A stretch of DNA of 64,000 nt from Morinoia aosen (GCA_030386875.1 CM059557.1:56560514-56624513); one strand, 5' to 3'; shown: positions 1-11,699, numbered from the stretch's first letter. Notes: generated by a model not told the origin, from the letters alone. Program-made: numbers and translations.

Positions 1-984
1 AATTTCAGTTAAATTTAGTATTGCTTCATCAATGTTAATCGCATTATTGTCCCGTTCATAGACGTCTAATGATGTCATTAATTCTTCTAGAACAGTTCGC
101 ATTGTTCCCAAGTTGTATTCGTTTACACAACGAAATGAATAAGTATCAGCCTGTGGGCTGGTACAAGGATTATAGACATTTTTCTTGATGAGAAACACCG
201 GGAAATGGTCAGATAAGTCAGAAATTATTATTCCGGTAAGAAAATCATTCGGATCTAACATAAAAATATTATCGAGTAACGTAGCCGATTCAGAAGCAAC
301 ACGTGTAGGTTTCGTGATGATTGGAAGGAAGGAGCTAGACTGAAAAACATTTATGAAGTTTGAGATTTGCTCACAGCTATCATATTGTAGAAGATCGTAG
401 TTGAAATCCCCGCAGATTATTATGTCATTATATAGAGACTTGTTGAACTGAGATATAATGCTTTGAAGCTCGTTCAGGAAAGAGACGTTACTAGCTGTTG
501 GGGGCCTATATACTGGCCCAAGCACAATCCGTTTATCATTTTTCGTTAGTTCTATAAATAAGGTCTCACTATGTTCACGATTCATAGTTGCACTTAAAAT
601 GACTTTCGAAGATATATGTTTAAATATGTACGTACTGATGCCACCACCACGTTTGTTACTACGGAGTGAATGATGGCTATAATAGTTTTGAATTTGAATC
701 AGGTCTTTAGATGAGTCGTCTAGCCAACTTTCGGTGAAACTGAGAACATCAAAATTGCTGTTCAGCTCAGTGATAGTACAAGATATTTCATCTATTTTCG
801 GATAAATGGATCTACAGTTCCAACATAATAGAGAAAAATCGTTACAGGTCTTCCTCATCGATTCATTGAATTTTTTAATATTTAGGTATTTACAGTTTCC
901 AGTTTCATTTAGGTTTGGGTGCATTCTATTCAAATGATTGAGATCTGGATCAATATTGTCGAATATGTCAACATGGTCAGTCAT
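1..984 (-). CDS. Non-LTR retrotransposon (LINE) ORF2, N-terminal AP-endonuclease domain, cut by window edge
   Basis: Translating the minus strand from the ATG at 984-982 gives 328 codons with no stop, running off the window. The product has the motif order of the apurinic-type endonuclease of LINE ORF2 proteins: LLCWNCRSI (about residues 52-60, Asn56), FTESWLDD (Glu85), GPVYRPP (Tyr159), IICGDFNYDL (Asp193, Asn195) and SDLSDHFPV (Asp259-His260). In this family the enzyme nicks target DNA so the following reverse transcriptase can prime on it; that domain would lie beyond position 1. The catalytic residues are all present, so this copy may be young. A decayed relative lies at 5.5-14.6 kb on the same strand. 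The exact clade is not resolved; Jockey/CR1-like is a guess. Confidence 0.9.
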   Translation of the reverse strand, partial: MTDHVDIFDNIDPDLNHLNRMHPNLNETGNCKYLNIKKFNESMRKTCNDFSLLCWNCRSIYPKIDEISCTITELNSNFDVLSFTESWLDDSSKDLIQIQNYYSHHSLRSNKRGGGISTYIFKHISSKVILSATMNREHSETLFIELTKNDKRIVLGPVYRPPTASNVSFLNELQSIISQFNKSLYNDIIICGDFNYDLLQYDSCEQISNFINVFQSSSFLPIITKPTRVASESATLLDNIFMLDPNDFLTGIIISDLSDHFPVFLIKKNVYNPCTSPQADTYSFRCVNEYNLGTMRTVLEELMTSLDVYERDNNAINIDEAILNLTEI

Positions 985-1402
985 TAGCATTAAGAGACAG
1001 AAGTAAAATGTAACGTAAAAATAAAAATGATAAAAACTACAGGATTACAAAATAAAATAGTAACACACCAAAGTCTTGAGACCTGCAAAAACAGTTTATT
1101 TCCATAAAGTTGCTGCAGTAAATGTATGGCTTTGCGTTTTAAAATTTCTATGCAAATATCCTTAATTGGTAAACAAACATGGATATAATGATAGCTATAT
1201 AAATAGTTGAATGAACGTTTGAAGGAAAAATAGCTTATGTAAGTGCCAATTATATCGATAAGTGGGAATAATTTGCTTGAGCTTATGCAATATTAGGGAA
1301 TATATTTGAATGGTAAAATCCGTGGATGTAAATAGGTTTGCACATAATACTAAAAGGTCGACGTTGTTGACAACCAGATCTATCTTTACGAGCATACGCC
1401 CG
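985..1402. other. LINE 5' flank, no gene
   Basis: About 50 bases next to the ATG resemble the DNA upstream of the ATG of the dead LINE copy near 14626-14680, so they probably belong to the LINE 5' end. Nothing else is recognisable. Confidence 0.4.
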
Positions 1403-1762
1403 TTAGGGAGATATAACTATTGTATTTATGGAAATTTGAACTCCAAAGGGGAAAATGCGAGGTCCTGAGATGAGTGAAGAAGGTCCTGTCTTCTAGGTAG
1501 GTTGGTCTTCTTTTTGTTGAAATAAATTATTTTTCTTGTCATTCTCAGGACAACCTTTTTTTGGGTTCACAGCTGTCCTGTTTTCAGCATGTCCTTCAAA
1601 TTTTATCTTGTTTCACGAACTTCTTTTTCAACTTACTGTTTCTATGCACCTCGTGCATAGATTACTCGTTCCCCCATCTCCATACTGAATGGTGCCTTCC
1701 TCCTTTCTCTCTTTGGAACGTCTTTGATTGTACTCGCTCCAAAAGATATTTTTTAATATCTG
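1403..1762 (-). repeat. Interspersed repeat family A, copy 1
   Basis: Diverged copy of a 300-400 bp repeat seen five times in this window (also near 5010, 8514, 30406 and 38303). Shared landmarks are a block reading CAGCTGTCCTGTTTTCAGCA and a block around TGTTTCACGAACTTCTTT. Orientation is defined by the copies that begin GATTAGATTATAAG. No coding potential is conserved between copies. The class is unresolved; a SINE or a LINE 3' fragment are both possible. Confidence 0.65.
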
Positions 1763-4700
1763 CCGTTTTGACCTTGTAGTTTTAACACATTTTCTCCAGA
1801 AACATTTTCAATATCCCTGATGTTAAGAAAGTCAAAGCATATATGTCAATGTAGGGGGAAACTATCACAAGTGTTCTTACCCCATTGACTTCATCATCAT
1901 TATATTTCTTTTCTTGCATTCATAAATAAACATTATTACACTTCAACTAACTAGCTATGGGATACATTTCTATGTTTCTCTCTCAGTTTTTTGTACAAGC
2001 ATTGACATGGACCGTTATAGCACTCATCTACTAATAAGAATGGCCGTCTTGTGCTTATTTGTTTCGTGTCACGCTCTTAAGAATAGTAGGGACCAATTAG
2101 CACTGGCGGTCTTGGTTTGAGTTCACGTGTAAATAATACACTCATTTTCCTTGTACAAGTGCACTATTAAAGCCACTTTAAAAAAATTAGAGAGATCTAG
2201 AGCGTTATATATTCGAGTCCGTATCGTCAATACCGAGTTCGGACGGGTATTAATAATTTATTGCATGTTCCAATATTCATCGTAGCTCACCGTTGCTCTC
2301 AGTAATGCTGAATTTCGGTACCTAGGATGTCACAAATGGTTGCAACTACTTCCATTGCAGTTCAAAAATACTGTATTCTAAGTGCTCATTACTGTTACGA
2401 GAAAAATAAGTTACCTTTGAAATAAGCTTTAAAATGGAAACTACACTCTAACGAAAATTTGTTCGTGAATAGTTTTGAATCCCGTGATTTTTGACTAGCC
2501 GTGTGCACTAGTCTGCATAGGTAAATATGCATTTCCACTTAGGACTTTTCATCTTAAAAGATTTCAAAAGGCCATGTAATTCATCGTATGTAATAAATTT
2601 ATAGAATATCGTTGTTTTACTTTCATATTCTTGTCCTGAAATGGTATTGTTAATCTTGCGTGGCAATTTGTTATTTCTTGCGGTCATGAGCATATTATGG
2701 CAACGCTATTTATGTAGTTGACTTTCCGTACTGTTCCAGCTATGTTGCAAATGTTATGGACAGCACTGTGCAACAATCCTCATGTTTTTGATACAGGCGA
2801 ACTCTTTGTGCCAGTACTGCTAGAGTAGGAAATATAAATTTGAGTTGTAGTAAAATATCTCATTCTCTCCCACCTCGCTATTTGGCATACCAGTTGAAAC
2901 TTAAGAATGAAAAATTGTCCCGAATGTCGACCTCATAGTCTTGGGCTCAAAATAATTCAAATCTGCCCATTTTAATTTCTACAATGCGTCACTAGGATTA
3001 TGTTTCTTAGTCACTTGTATTTATACTCAGTGTCAAAATTAGATTAACGCAACAAAGGGAACGCATTTTTTCGTGCCTTTCTCTCAATCATTTGTTTCGA
3101 CAACTGACATGGGTATATCAATACCCATGTGTGAATATCAAAAAAGGGTTGTAATGTTAAGATATGATATGTTAAAACCCAATGTTATACATTTCATGCA
3201 TCAACTTCATTGGAAAATAAATAGTTTTTCTTTTTTCTTTTCTTGTTGCAGTTAGGGAGCTCAAACTAACGTCTAATCTAATTTAATCAAGTCTTTACGT
3301 GCTTCCGTATCAACTAGTGTACCAGGTAACTAGCTCCGAGAAAATCTTTTACCAAACCACGCATTCATGACATTTCCTACACATATTATGGTCCATTGCA
3401 AGTTAGAAACAAGAAAATGATCATTGCATATTGCTAGTATGTATATTTTACAGCACGGATGGAGCAATTTGTCAAATTGAACACCTAAATAATGCTGTCA
3501 TTATATACTCCCGAGCGCTAGAAATGAGAAATTGTCACAAAGGGCAGACAAAATATTATAAGACACGAATAAAAATATTCAAACAAACATTCGCACTGTT
3601 GAGTGCGTGTCTCAATGTAACTTTCGGCAGACTGGTAGTTAATACTCGAGACTTTTTTGAAGTCCCGAATACTCAAGAGAATTCTAACGTCATGACTCCA
3701 CGGCTCTATAGACTCTCTAATTTAGACCTTCTCTAATTTGAGAAATGTTGTTCCTCAAGTTATATGCAGCAGAAGAACTACACTGTGACATGGAAGAATA
3801 GAAGCGTCGGGAAATTTTGAGTCACACTCTATAGGTGGTCAAGGTATGATGCACAATGCAGCAAGCGGCAGCGACTGTAATATATGTTGTAGTTATTATT
3901 GCTTCTTAAAATCCAAAATATAAATCTAACAGAGCGTGCATACGGCGTGGCTATTTTGGATAACTTCATATATATAAGTGTACGTGAACATGATGAACAA
4001 CATAAATATGAACATGGAAATAGTCATTAAACAAAAGAATCTTGCTCATGAACTGCCTGACATCTGGCGTACGCCACCGATGTTAGAGATGCGACGCTAT
4101 GTTGAACTGAACGACCTTAAGTTATAGGCTGAATGTTTAAAAGAAACCAAATCAGAGATGACTTTAGGTAAACGTAATTATTCGAAATTTCTTTTACAAT
4201 TGTATGTATTTAATTTTGGACTTACTCAAAGCCAAATGATTAATTCCCAGCGAAATAGAAAAAAATCTGCCCAACGAAATGCCCCCAAAAATTGCAAGAA
4301 ACGGGATAAAAAAGCTAAAATTAATGATTGCTCCTCACGTCTGAGGTAAGTTTGTGAATCAAACTAATTTGTAAAACCCAGAGTGTTGCTTTATTATGAG
4401 TTAAAGTGAATATTAATTTTATATAGTCCTTAACTTAAACCTTGAGAATGCATAAATATGACATAGTGCGAGTTTAGCGAAGAGATCTCGTAAAATAGGA
4501 AGTATGACAGAACGGACTTTCAAGTAGGCTTTACCATCACAAAATTTATCGCAGGTCAAATCTTACTGAAAATGTTTTTAACTCGCAGCTGCTACGATTA
4601 GTTAAATTAAGTTGTAACGAGCAGAATTGAGAGAAAATAACTTTGCTGCTCGAAAACATTTCTATCCTTCCTAAGATGCGTTCAAAATTTAATCACATAA

Positions 4701-5009
4701 TATAACTTTACCTCGTGCGCTAAAATCTACCCTTAAACAGGTAGGGCAATTATTGAAATACTATGCATTTATACCGAAACGTAAATAATCAGTGTACTTA
4801 GTGGTACATTTGTATACCAATACGTATGTCGTCAACGTGTTACTAAATAAGAGAATAACTATTACTTAAAAAGAATCCGCATTTTAAGACTTTGCTCTCT
4901 ACTAGCACATCAGTGCTGATTGTTAAAAATTCTTTTTTATATTACGCACATGCGCAGTATAAATGAAAGATTTTAATACAACCAGTTGAAGGAAGATTTA
5001 GAGAATTTG
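1763..5009. other. No recognisable gene
   Basis: AT-rich DNA with only short open frames (up to about 100 codons, 3431-3736) that show no family motif. I see no terminal repeats or RNA genes here. Confidence 0.5.
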
Positions 5010-5372
5010 GATTAGATTATAAGTTGATTTGAGCCTTCCCTTGCCAAGACAAAAAAAGTTTCTAAGAGTTGTCCGTGAATTCCACCGTTTAGAATGGAAT
5101 TCAGGGAACCGGGAATCAATGCTCATGATGTGTTCCCACACCCTGCTAATAGGAACAGTGAGATCAATAGGAGTTCATGAAACAAGATAAAACTTAGAGA
5201 AGAAAGTAGGAGGAAGTGATAAAAGGACACAAGTGAACCGAAAAAAACACAGCTTGTAATGAAACACCCATTATATTTCATTAATCAGAAGATCTACCTG
5301 ATTTTCAGTTCAGGACCTCACATGTTCCCCATGGAATTGGTAATTCCCATAAATACTTCTCGTTTTCGAGGT
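5010..5372 (+). repeat. Interspersed repeat family A, copy 2
   Basis: Begins GATTAGATTATAAGTTGATT and carries the family landmarks in the opposite orientation to copy 1, including CATGAAACAAGATAAAA and AGTGAACCGAAAAAA, and ends near the CCTCACATGTTCCCC block. Confidence 0.7.
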
Positions 5373-6239
5373 TTATTTTAGGTATTGATCTGAATATCAA
5401 TGTCTATTTTGAAATTCTTCTTTCTACAGAAAAGGGCTTATATTTTTTAGAGTTTGTAACGTTACGGTTATAAAACTGACGAGTCAGGTAATGAACTTAG
5501 CCATAAACCAAGGAACCAGGTAGACCAGTTAATTAAGTTGAAGGTGTACGGTGTTCAAAGTCTTTAGGAGAACACAATGTATTTTGTCTTATCGATATTG
5601 GATCATATTTTATTAGCTTTAAACCACATTGAAACCTTTAGCAGCTCATCATTTACGCTCTCCGCATTTAAAATAGAATTTTCATTATAAAGAGCAGCAA
5701 AGAACGTGCTGTCGTCGATAAAAAGTATGAATTTGGAAAATGAAGTAGATATATCTATATCGTTGAAAAAAATAAAAAAAAAGGAGAGGCCAAAGGACAG
5801 AGGCACTCCATGGCTGATTGTCAGTAGTGCCGATTGTGTATCGTCAATGGCAACATATTGCTTACGATTTGTTTATTATGATTTGAACCAATCATGCTCA
5901 TATTGAACAGGTTGAACCTCTAATGTCATAACAGTGTAGTTTCGATAGTAAAATGTTATTGTCCACGCAATCGACTGCTTTTTGAACATCAGAAACAAGG
6001 ACAAATTTTCCATTATCTAGGTTCGAGTAAAGATATTGTAAATGATTTAATGCATCCAATGTTGTCAATTTTTCAGAACGAACACCATTTTGTTTGTCGA
6101 AGAGAAAAGATTTTTGTTCAAATGAGAATATACTTTTTGTGCACAAGTTTCTCGAATGTTTTGCCAATAATTGGTAGTACAGAGATAGACCTGTAATTAT
6201 TAACGCAAGTTTAGCACCATTTTCAAAAATGATGTTTTT

Positions 6240-6440
6240 TTTCTATTTCCAATTGGTCGATTCTTAGGGAATCTCACGCGCAAGATAAAGAGGAGAACCA
6301 ACGTAAAAATATACATTTTTATTTGTTTCTATTTTGGCAAACATTTCGGAATGTTAAAATTCCATCTTCAGTGCTGAAAAACATACAACGTGGTCAAAAA
6401 TATTAAAAACACATAAGTTCAAAAATGCGAAAACTAAGTA
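6240..6440 (-). mobile_element. Penelope-like terminal fragment inserted in the dead LINE
   Basis: Foreign sequence separates two adjacent parts of the LINE reverse transcriptase (FPNTLKIAR... and the YRPISVLP-like block). Its core, read on the minus strand, is a CTGAAGA...GAAA arrangement like that found in the terminal repeats (pLTRs) of Penelope-like elements. No Penelope coding sequence is left. The boundaries are approximate. Confidence 0.5.
6336..6375 (-). ncRNA. Hammerhead-ribozyme-like core motif
   Basis: Minus strand: CTGAAGA (6371-6365), then a helix GGAAT/ATTCC closing a six-base loop, then GAAATG (6347 downward). This matches the conserved hammerhead order CUGANGA - stem II - GAAA. 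Stems I and III are short or unclear, so activity is uncertain. Confidence 0.45.
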
Positions 6441-7892
6441 AACAAACATCTATAAAACCTCAATCCTATTTCTCATTCTACTGCAATTTGTTTTTTCTGT
6501 TAATAAAAATAAATAATGTTTTTTTCTGGCAATTTTGAGTGTGTTCGGGAAGATACCCTGGAAAAGAGACTGGCTAATAATATTAGATATGAACGGCGCT
6601 ATTATATCAGTTATAGCTTTAAAAACTTTAGCCAAGAACGTTTTTAATCCCAATGATTTGTTTTACAAGTTGTTTACGCACGTAATTACATCAGAGGAAT
6701 TAATTAGCGTAAAAAAACAAACACGTCTTCTCGGACATGGTCCATATATTCCTAGTGGTCAGAAGGTTCACTAGAAATGCTACCAACTATATTTTCGCCT
6801 ATGTTTACAAACAAGTTGTTACACTACTGCAATATCTTTCTTCTCGTGATATTGTACTTTATCTTGAACAATGGACTCAATTGTTTTCTTAGCATTATTA
6901 TTCTATTTATAGCATGAATTAAGCAGGTGCCAATTTTTTAAATATCTGTTTTTAATTAAGTGAATTTGCGTGTAAAGTAGTTTTTTCGATATTCTTATAT
7001 GGTTTGTCATATGATTCCTGAATCTGTTATACATTTCTTTAGATATGCGTCCTTCGTACAGGCGAGCTAGGTACGTTTGACGTTTCTTTATTCTGATCAC
7101 GATGTGTTCCAGGGCTTTTGTTTATTTTTCGTTGTAATTGTACGAGTGATGATCGGACTAGAGATGTGACTCAAAAAAAACCATGCCGTTTTTTTTAAAA
7201 AAACACGTTTTTTTACAAAAAAAACCGTGGCCAAAAAAAACGAGGATATTTTTTTTTTTTAAATATTTTGTCTGAAAATAACTCAGTAAGAAAAAGAACC
7301 ACATTACATTATTTGTTTTCATGTCAAATTACAAAATAAAACGGCATACTTCTTAATTGATGGTTTTCTATGGTTTTATGAACTTTTTCATTTTCTGCGC
7401 TTTCATGCTTTGATATTTCATTTATTTTACAATACATGTGAATGACCTTAAACTCCCAAAATGGTATGTTATAATAACATATCTTTACTTATGGTCATTG
7501 ATAGAGATGTGACTAAAAAACCATGCTGTTTTTTTTTTTGAAACATGTTATTTATACAAAAATTATGACTAAAAAACATGGAAATTAATATATTTGTGAC
7601 CTTAAAAATCCAATGCTGTTTTTTTAAAACATTTTTTTTAACAGAAAAGTCTTGACTAAAAAAACATGGCTATTATATTTCATTGGACCAAAATAGTTTT
7701 TTATAAACATATAAAAAAATCATGACTAAAAAAACACGGATGTAAATATCAGGAAAGTTAGTTTTCTTTAATCGAATTGTCTTTAGAAACTTATAAACAA
7801 AGAATGCTGTTAATATTGAAATCATGTTTATTAGAACTGTACTAGGTCTTAGAATAAAATACCAACATAGAATCTATTCACTCCATAAAACC

Positions 7893-7917
7893 TTTCGGAG
7901 ACCAGCTCCATCCTCAG
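7893..7917 (-). ncRNA. Hammerhead-like core, left arm of fold-back a
   Basis: Minus strand CTGAGGA (7917-7911), helix GGAG/CTCC, GAAA (7896-7893). The pair with the plus-strand copy at 7993-8017 differs by one base in the loop. Confidence 0.4.
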
Positions 7918-7992
7918 TCATTCTGTAAAATTTGGTGAAATGGACAATGAATTTTCACTGTTCCTTTGAAAAACATTTGACTGAATGACTTA

Positions 7993-8017
7993 CTGAGGAT
8001 GGAGCTAGTCTCCGAAA
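7993..8017 (+). ncRNA. Hammerhead-like core, right arm of fold-back a
   Basis: Plus strand CTGAGGA (7993-7999), helix GGAG/CTCC around CTAGT, GAAA (8014-8017), then GGTTTTAT. Same order as the hammerhead core; flanking stems not convincingly formed. Confidence 0.4.
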
Positions 8018-8513
8018 GGTTTTATAGAGTGAATAGATTCTTTGTGGATATTTTATTCTAAGACCTGGTACGGTTCTAATGGATATTAAAATATCTTATG
8101 TGACCAAAAAATCCATGCTGTTTTTGAATGTTTTTGTTACAAAAAATCGATGACTAAAAAACACGGATATTAATATACTTTATTTTACCATAAACAACCA
8201 TGCTGTATTTTTTTTAAATAAACATCTTTTTTACAGAAAAATCATAATTAAAAAATGTGGATATTATTATATTTTATGTGCCAAAAAAACATGCTGTTTT
8301 TTTTTAAATCATGTTTTCTTAACCAAATTAAAATCATGACTAAAAAACATGGAAATTAATGACTTTTGGTGAAAAAAACATGGTTTTTAAAATGTCATGT
8401 TTTTTTTGGTCAGATAAAATTTAATAACACTCATGTTTTTTGTAAAAAAAATTTTTTCAGAAAACATGTTTTTTGGTCACATAAAATAAATTAATATCCA
8501 TGTTTCTTTTACA

Positions 8514-8791
8514 GATTAGATTAGTCATTAGTTTTAGCCTCCCTACCCAGCAAAAAATGCGATCCAAAGAGAGGAAGGAAGATTATGAAACAAGATCAAA
8601 GTTGAAGAAGACAGTTGTAGGTGCTGAAAAACAGGACAGCAGTGAACCGAAAAAAAGGTGGTCCTTAACATCACAAAAACATTTCATTTCAACAAAAAGA
8701 AGGCCTACCTAACTCTCAGCTTGGGCCCTTACATTGTCCCCCTGGGAGCACTAGTTCCCATAGATACAATAATTGTATCCTCCTGAGAGGT
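8514..8791 (+). repeat. Interspersed repeat family A, copy 3
   Basis: Begins GATTAGATTAGTCATT and includes GGTGCTGAAAAACAGGACAG and AGTGAACCGAAAAAA, shared with the other copies. It interrupts the poly-A/T units of the hAT-like element and so inserted after they formed. Confidence 0.75.
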
Positions 8792-9246
8792 GTTTTTTTT
8801 ACGAAGAATTCGTGACCAAAAAATGAATAATATTAACTTTTTAATAAAAAAACATGTTTAAAAACACAAGGATTTTTTGGTAACATAAAATATGTTAATA
8901 TCCATGATTTTAAGACACAATTTTTTATGAAAAATACATAAAATAAAACAGCATGGGTTTTTGGTCGCATAAAATATATTCATATCCAGGTTTTCTTATA
9001 CATCATTGTTTGTAAAAAACCTTATTTTTTAAAAAACAGCATGGGGTTTTTTAGGTCTCATAAATATATTCATGTTTTTTAGTCATGATTTTTTAGTAAA
9101 AAACATGTTTTTTTAAAAACTGCACGGGACTTTTTAAGTCACATAAAATATATTGTTTTTTAGTCATGATTCTTTGTAAAAAAAACAGCATGGTTATATT
9201 TAGTACCAGAGAATATATTAATATTCATTTTTATTAGTCAGAATTT

Positions 9247-9920
9247 GGTCAATGTGAAGTTTAATGCAATCATGGAAATTAATAATTATATTACAAACAA
9301 TCACTAAAGGAACCCATTTAAGAACGTTTTACATGAACGAAATTCTGCTCGCTGATGCTTTATTTTCGAATCATTGAACTTTGAAGTTGGACTTCCCGAG
9401 CCAAAGGAAGCGAGCGTAATTTAATTAAAAACGGAAGCTAACCCCCTGTTACAAACGTAAAGAGGTTGGGTCGTGAGGGGGAGGCACAGTTCTTCTAGCG
9501 AAAATTATAAATAAAGCTTCTAACCCACCCATTAACGTGACGACCACAATCTTGTTTACATCGGCTCTATGATGGTGACCACCATGGGCGCTGCCATCTT
9601 AGAGCCGATGTCAACAAGATTGCGGTCATCACCCAAATGGGTTGGTTAGAAGCTTTATCTATAATTTTCATTAGAAGAACTGTGCCTCCCCCTCCCGACC
9701 CAACCTCTTTACGTTTGTAATAGTTTCCGTTATTAATTAAATTCCGTTTCACGCGCTCCCTTCCTTTGGCCCAAAGGCCAACTTCAAAGTTCAATTATTC
9801 GAAAATAACGCATCAGCGAGCAGAATGTCATTCGTGTAAAACGTTCTTAAATGGGTTCCTTTAGTGATTCCTGGGATCGCTAATTATTATTTTCTGATTG
9901 CATTAAACTTCACATTGACC
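9247..9920. repeat. Fold-back repeat b, 0.67 kb
   Basis: Arms 9247-9575 and 9594-9920 are close inverted copies (outer ends GGTCAATGTGAAGTTTAATG), meeting at an 18-base centre next to CATCGGCTCT/AGAGCCGATG. GC content is higher than in the surrounding poly-A/T DNA. The open frame at 9794-9567 lies wholly in the arm and is not a gene. Confidence 0.85.
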
Positions 9921-10033
9921 CAGAATTTTTTGTAAAAAAAACATGTTTTTAAAAAAACAGCATATATTTTTGGTCACCTTAAATATATTAATATCTATGG
10001 TTTTTAGTCATTGTTTTGTAATGAAAACATGAA

Positions 10034-10886
10034 AAAGAAACCATACAGTAAAAGTGGTGGCAGATAACCCACAATTACCTAGAGTCTAAGAGGTACAGCA
10101 GGAGCCACAAAACTTATATTGATGGAGTCAAAATTCAGAGCTTATTATGGTAAATCTGAAGGATATGTCAGTTATCGATTTTCCACTTTTTGGTGCCTGA
10201 ACCTAATTAATTGAATCAAAATAAACAAGTTTTATTCTACGCACCTTCCGTCTCAAATGAGTATTTTATGAATTATAGCGATAAGTTTAGTTTCGTCTTT
10301 GATGACAAATGCGCTCGAATAAACAGCTACTCATCGATTTTCGAATTTTTGTTGCTTGAATCATGGTAATAACATCGAAATAAACAACTTTTCTTCTATA
10401 CACTTTTCTCGTCAAAAGAGTATTTAATGAGGTTTAGCGGTAGGTTTGGTTTCGTCTTTGATGACGATCGCGCTGGAAGCGAGTGCGCATTGCAGTGTTG
10501 CTGTCCGACGTGCTCCTTGAATTACTTGCCGCTTCGAACAAAGGAGTTGCGGTAAGTCATTTACCGCTGTAACTAATAAAATACTCATTTGAGACGGAAA
10601 GTGCGTAGAAGAAAACTTGTTTATTTCGATCTAATTAACTATGCTTAGGTTAGGCATCAAAATTTTCAAAATTGATAACTGACATATCCTTCAGATTTAC
10701 CCTTATTATCTCTGCAAAGTCTGATTTTTTTGTCACATAAAAATGAAATCAGGCATAGTAGAGATAGTAAGCTCTGAATTTTGACTCCATCAATATATAA
10801 GTTCTGTGGCTCCTGCTGTTCCTCTTAGACGCCTCTAGGTAATTGTGGGTTATCTGCCACCACTTTTACTGTATGGTTTCTTTTTG
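10034..10886. repeat. Fold-back repeat c with internal tandem duplication, 0.85 kb
   Basis: Outer ends read GAAACCATACAGTAAAAGTG and its inverse; the arms match for about 230 bases. The right arm has about 65 extra bases. The centre holds two direct copies of a roughly 160-base unit (about 10176-10320 and 10337-10480), each ending TTTCGTCTTTGATGAC. No coding sequence. Confidence 0.82.
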
Positions 10887-11091
10887 ATGTTTTTATAACA
10901 ATGAAATGACTAAAAAACATGGAAATTAATATATTTCAGGTGTCCAAACAAAAACCCAGACATATGCTTCACAAAATTTAGGTGTGCAAAAAAAAACAAA
11001 AAAAACAAAAAAAACACATAAAAAACACGTTTTTTTTGCAAAAAAAAACGCAATCAAATAAAACCGTTTTTTTTGCATCACTAGATCGGAC

Positions 11092-11692
11092 AACATTGAC
11101 TATTCGCAGTTGTTATGATTCAAGTTAAGTTTAGTATTGCTTCATCAATGTTAATTGCATTATTGTCCTGTTGATAGATGTCTAATGATGGCATTTATTC
11201 TTCTTGAACTGTGCGCGTTGTTCCCAAATTATATTCATTTATACAAAGTAATGAGTAAGTTTCAGCTTGTGGCTTGGTACCATTACTCTAAGCACTATAA
11301 ACATTCTTCTTGATAGTAAACACCGGGAAATGGTTAGATAAATCGGAAGTTATTATTCCGGAAATAAAATCAGTTGGATCTACCGTGAGACTATTATTGA
11401 GCAGCGTAGCAGATTCTGATGAGACAATGAGACAAGTGTAGGCTTCGTGGTGATTGGAAAGAAGGATATAAACTGAAAAACATCTGTAAAATTTAAGATT
11501 TATTTCCAGCTTTTATGTTTTAGAAGACCGTAGTTAAAATCTACGCAGTTTATTATGTCATTGTAACATGGCTTATTAAACTGAGATGTAAAACTATGAA
11601 GTTCATTCAGGATAGGTACCGGACAGGTTGCTGGAGGCGTATACTTAGTTCCAAGTATAACCCGTTGACCATTTTTCGTTAATTCTATAAAG
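11092..11692 (-). pseudogene. Dead LINE ORF2, C-terminal half of the endonuclease domain
   Basis: Resumes exactly after the second hAT target duplication. It aligns base by base, with small indels, to positions 4-560 of the intact LINE frame at the window start (for example TTTAGTATTGCTTCATCAAT). Several frameshifts and stops. It breaks off in the YRPP-region neighbourhood at about 11692, where a block of unrelated repeats begins. Confidence 0.85.
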
Positions 11693-11699
11693 TTTCGAT

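Larger units (their letters stand above)
5530..7150 (-). pseudogene. Dead LINE ORF2, reverse-transcriptase part
   Basis: Four minus-strand fragments in different frames line up with a LINE reverse transcriptase. 7100-6903 matches the linker upstream of the RT (RISKEMYNRFRNHMTNHIR). 6653-6500 carries GLKTFLAKVFKAITDIIAP...FPNTLK. 6167-5898 carries DALNHLQYLYSNLDNGKFVLVSD and a decayed SKAFDCVDH-like motif. 5806-5603 carries FIDDSTFFA...NDELLKVSMWFKANKI, corresponding to the catalytic F/YxDD region. Stops, frameshifts and an inserted Penelope-like fragment (about 6240-6440) make it non-functional. The element continues, after the hAT insertion, at 11092-11692 and 14206-14625. The 3' part beyond about 5530 is missing. 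Confidence 0.85.
7831..8080. repeat. Fold-back repeat a (inverted pair with hammerhead-like cores)
   Basis: Arms at about 7831-7923 and 7983-8079 are inverted copies with few differences, starting TTAGAACTGTACTAGG on the left. Each arm contains CTGAGGA...CTCCGAAA read outward, so the block looks like two Penelope-like termini in opposite orientation around a 60-base spacer. It sits inside the hAT-like element. Confidence 0.75.
7159..11083. mobile_element. Non-autonomous hAT-like element, quasi-palindromic, 3.9 kb
   Basis: The block is flanked by the perfect 8-bp duplication GATCGGAC (7151-7158 and 11084-11091), and the LINE relic continues on either side. The ends read TAGAGATGTGACT on the left and TAGTGATGCAAAAA on the right (inverted), which fits the TAGNGNTG termini and 8-bp duplications of hAT elements. 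There is no transposase. The left half repeats units of the form CATGACTAAAAAACATGGA / CCATGCTGTTTTTTT; the right half carries the same units inverted, so the whole element can fold back. A second copy of the left terminus (TAGAGATGTGACT) recurs at 7502. Nested inside are three fold-back blocks and one family A repeat. Confidence 0.82.
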
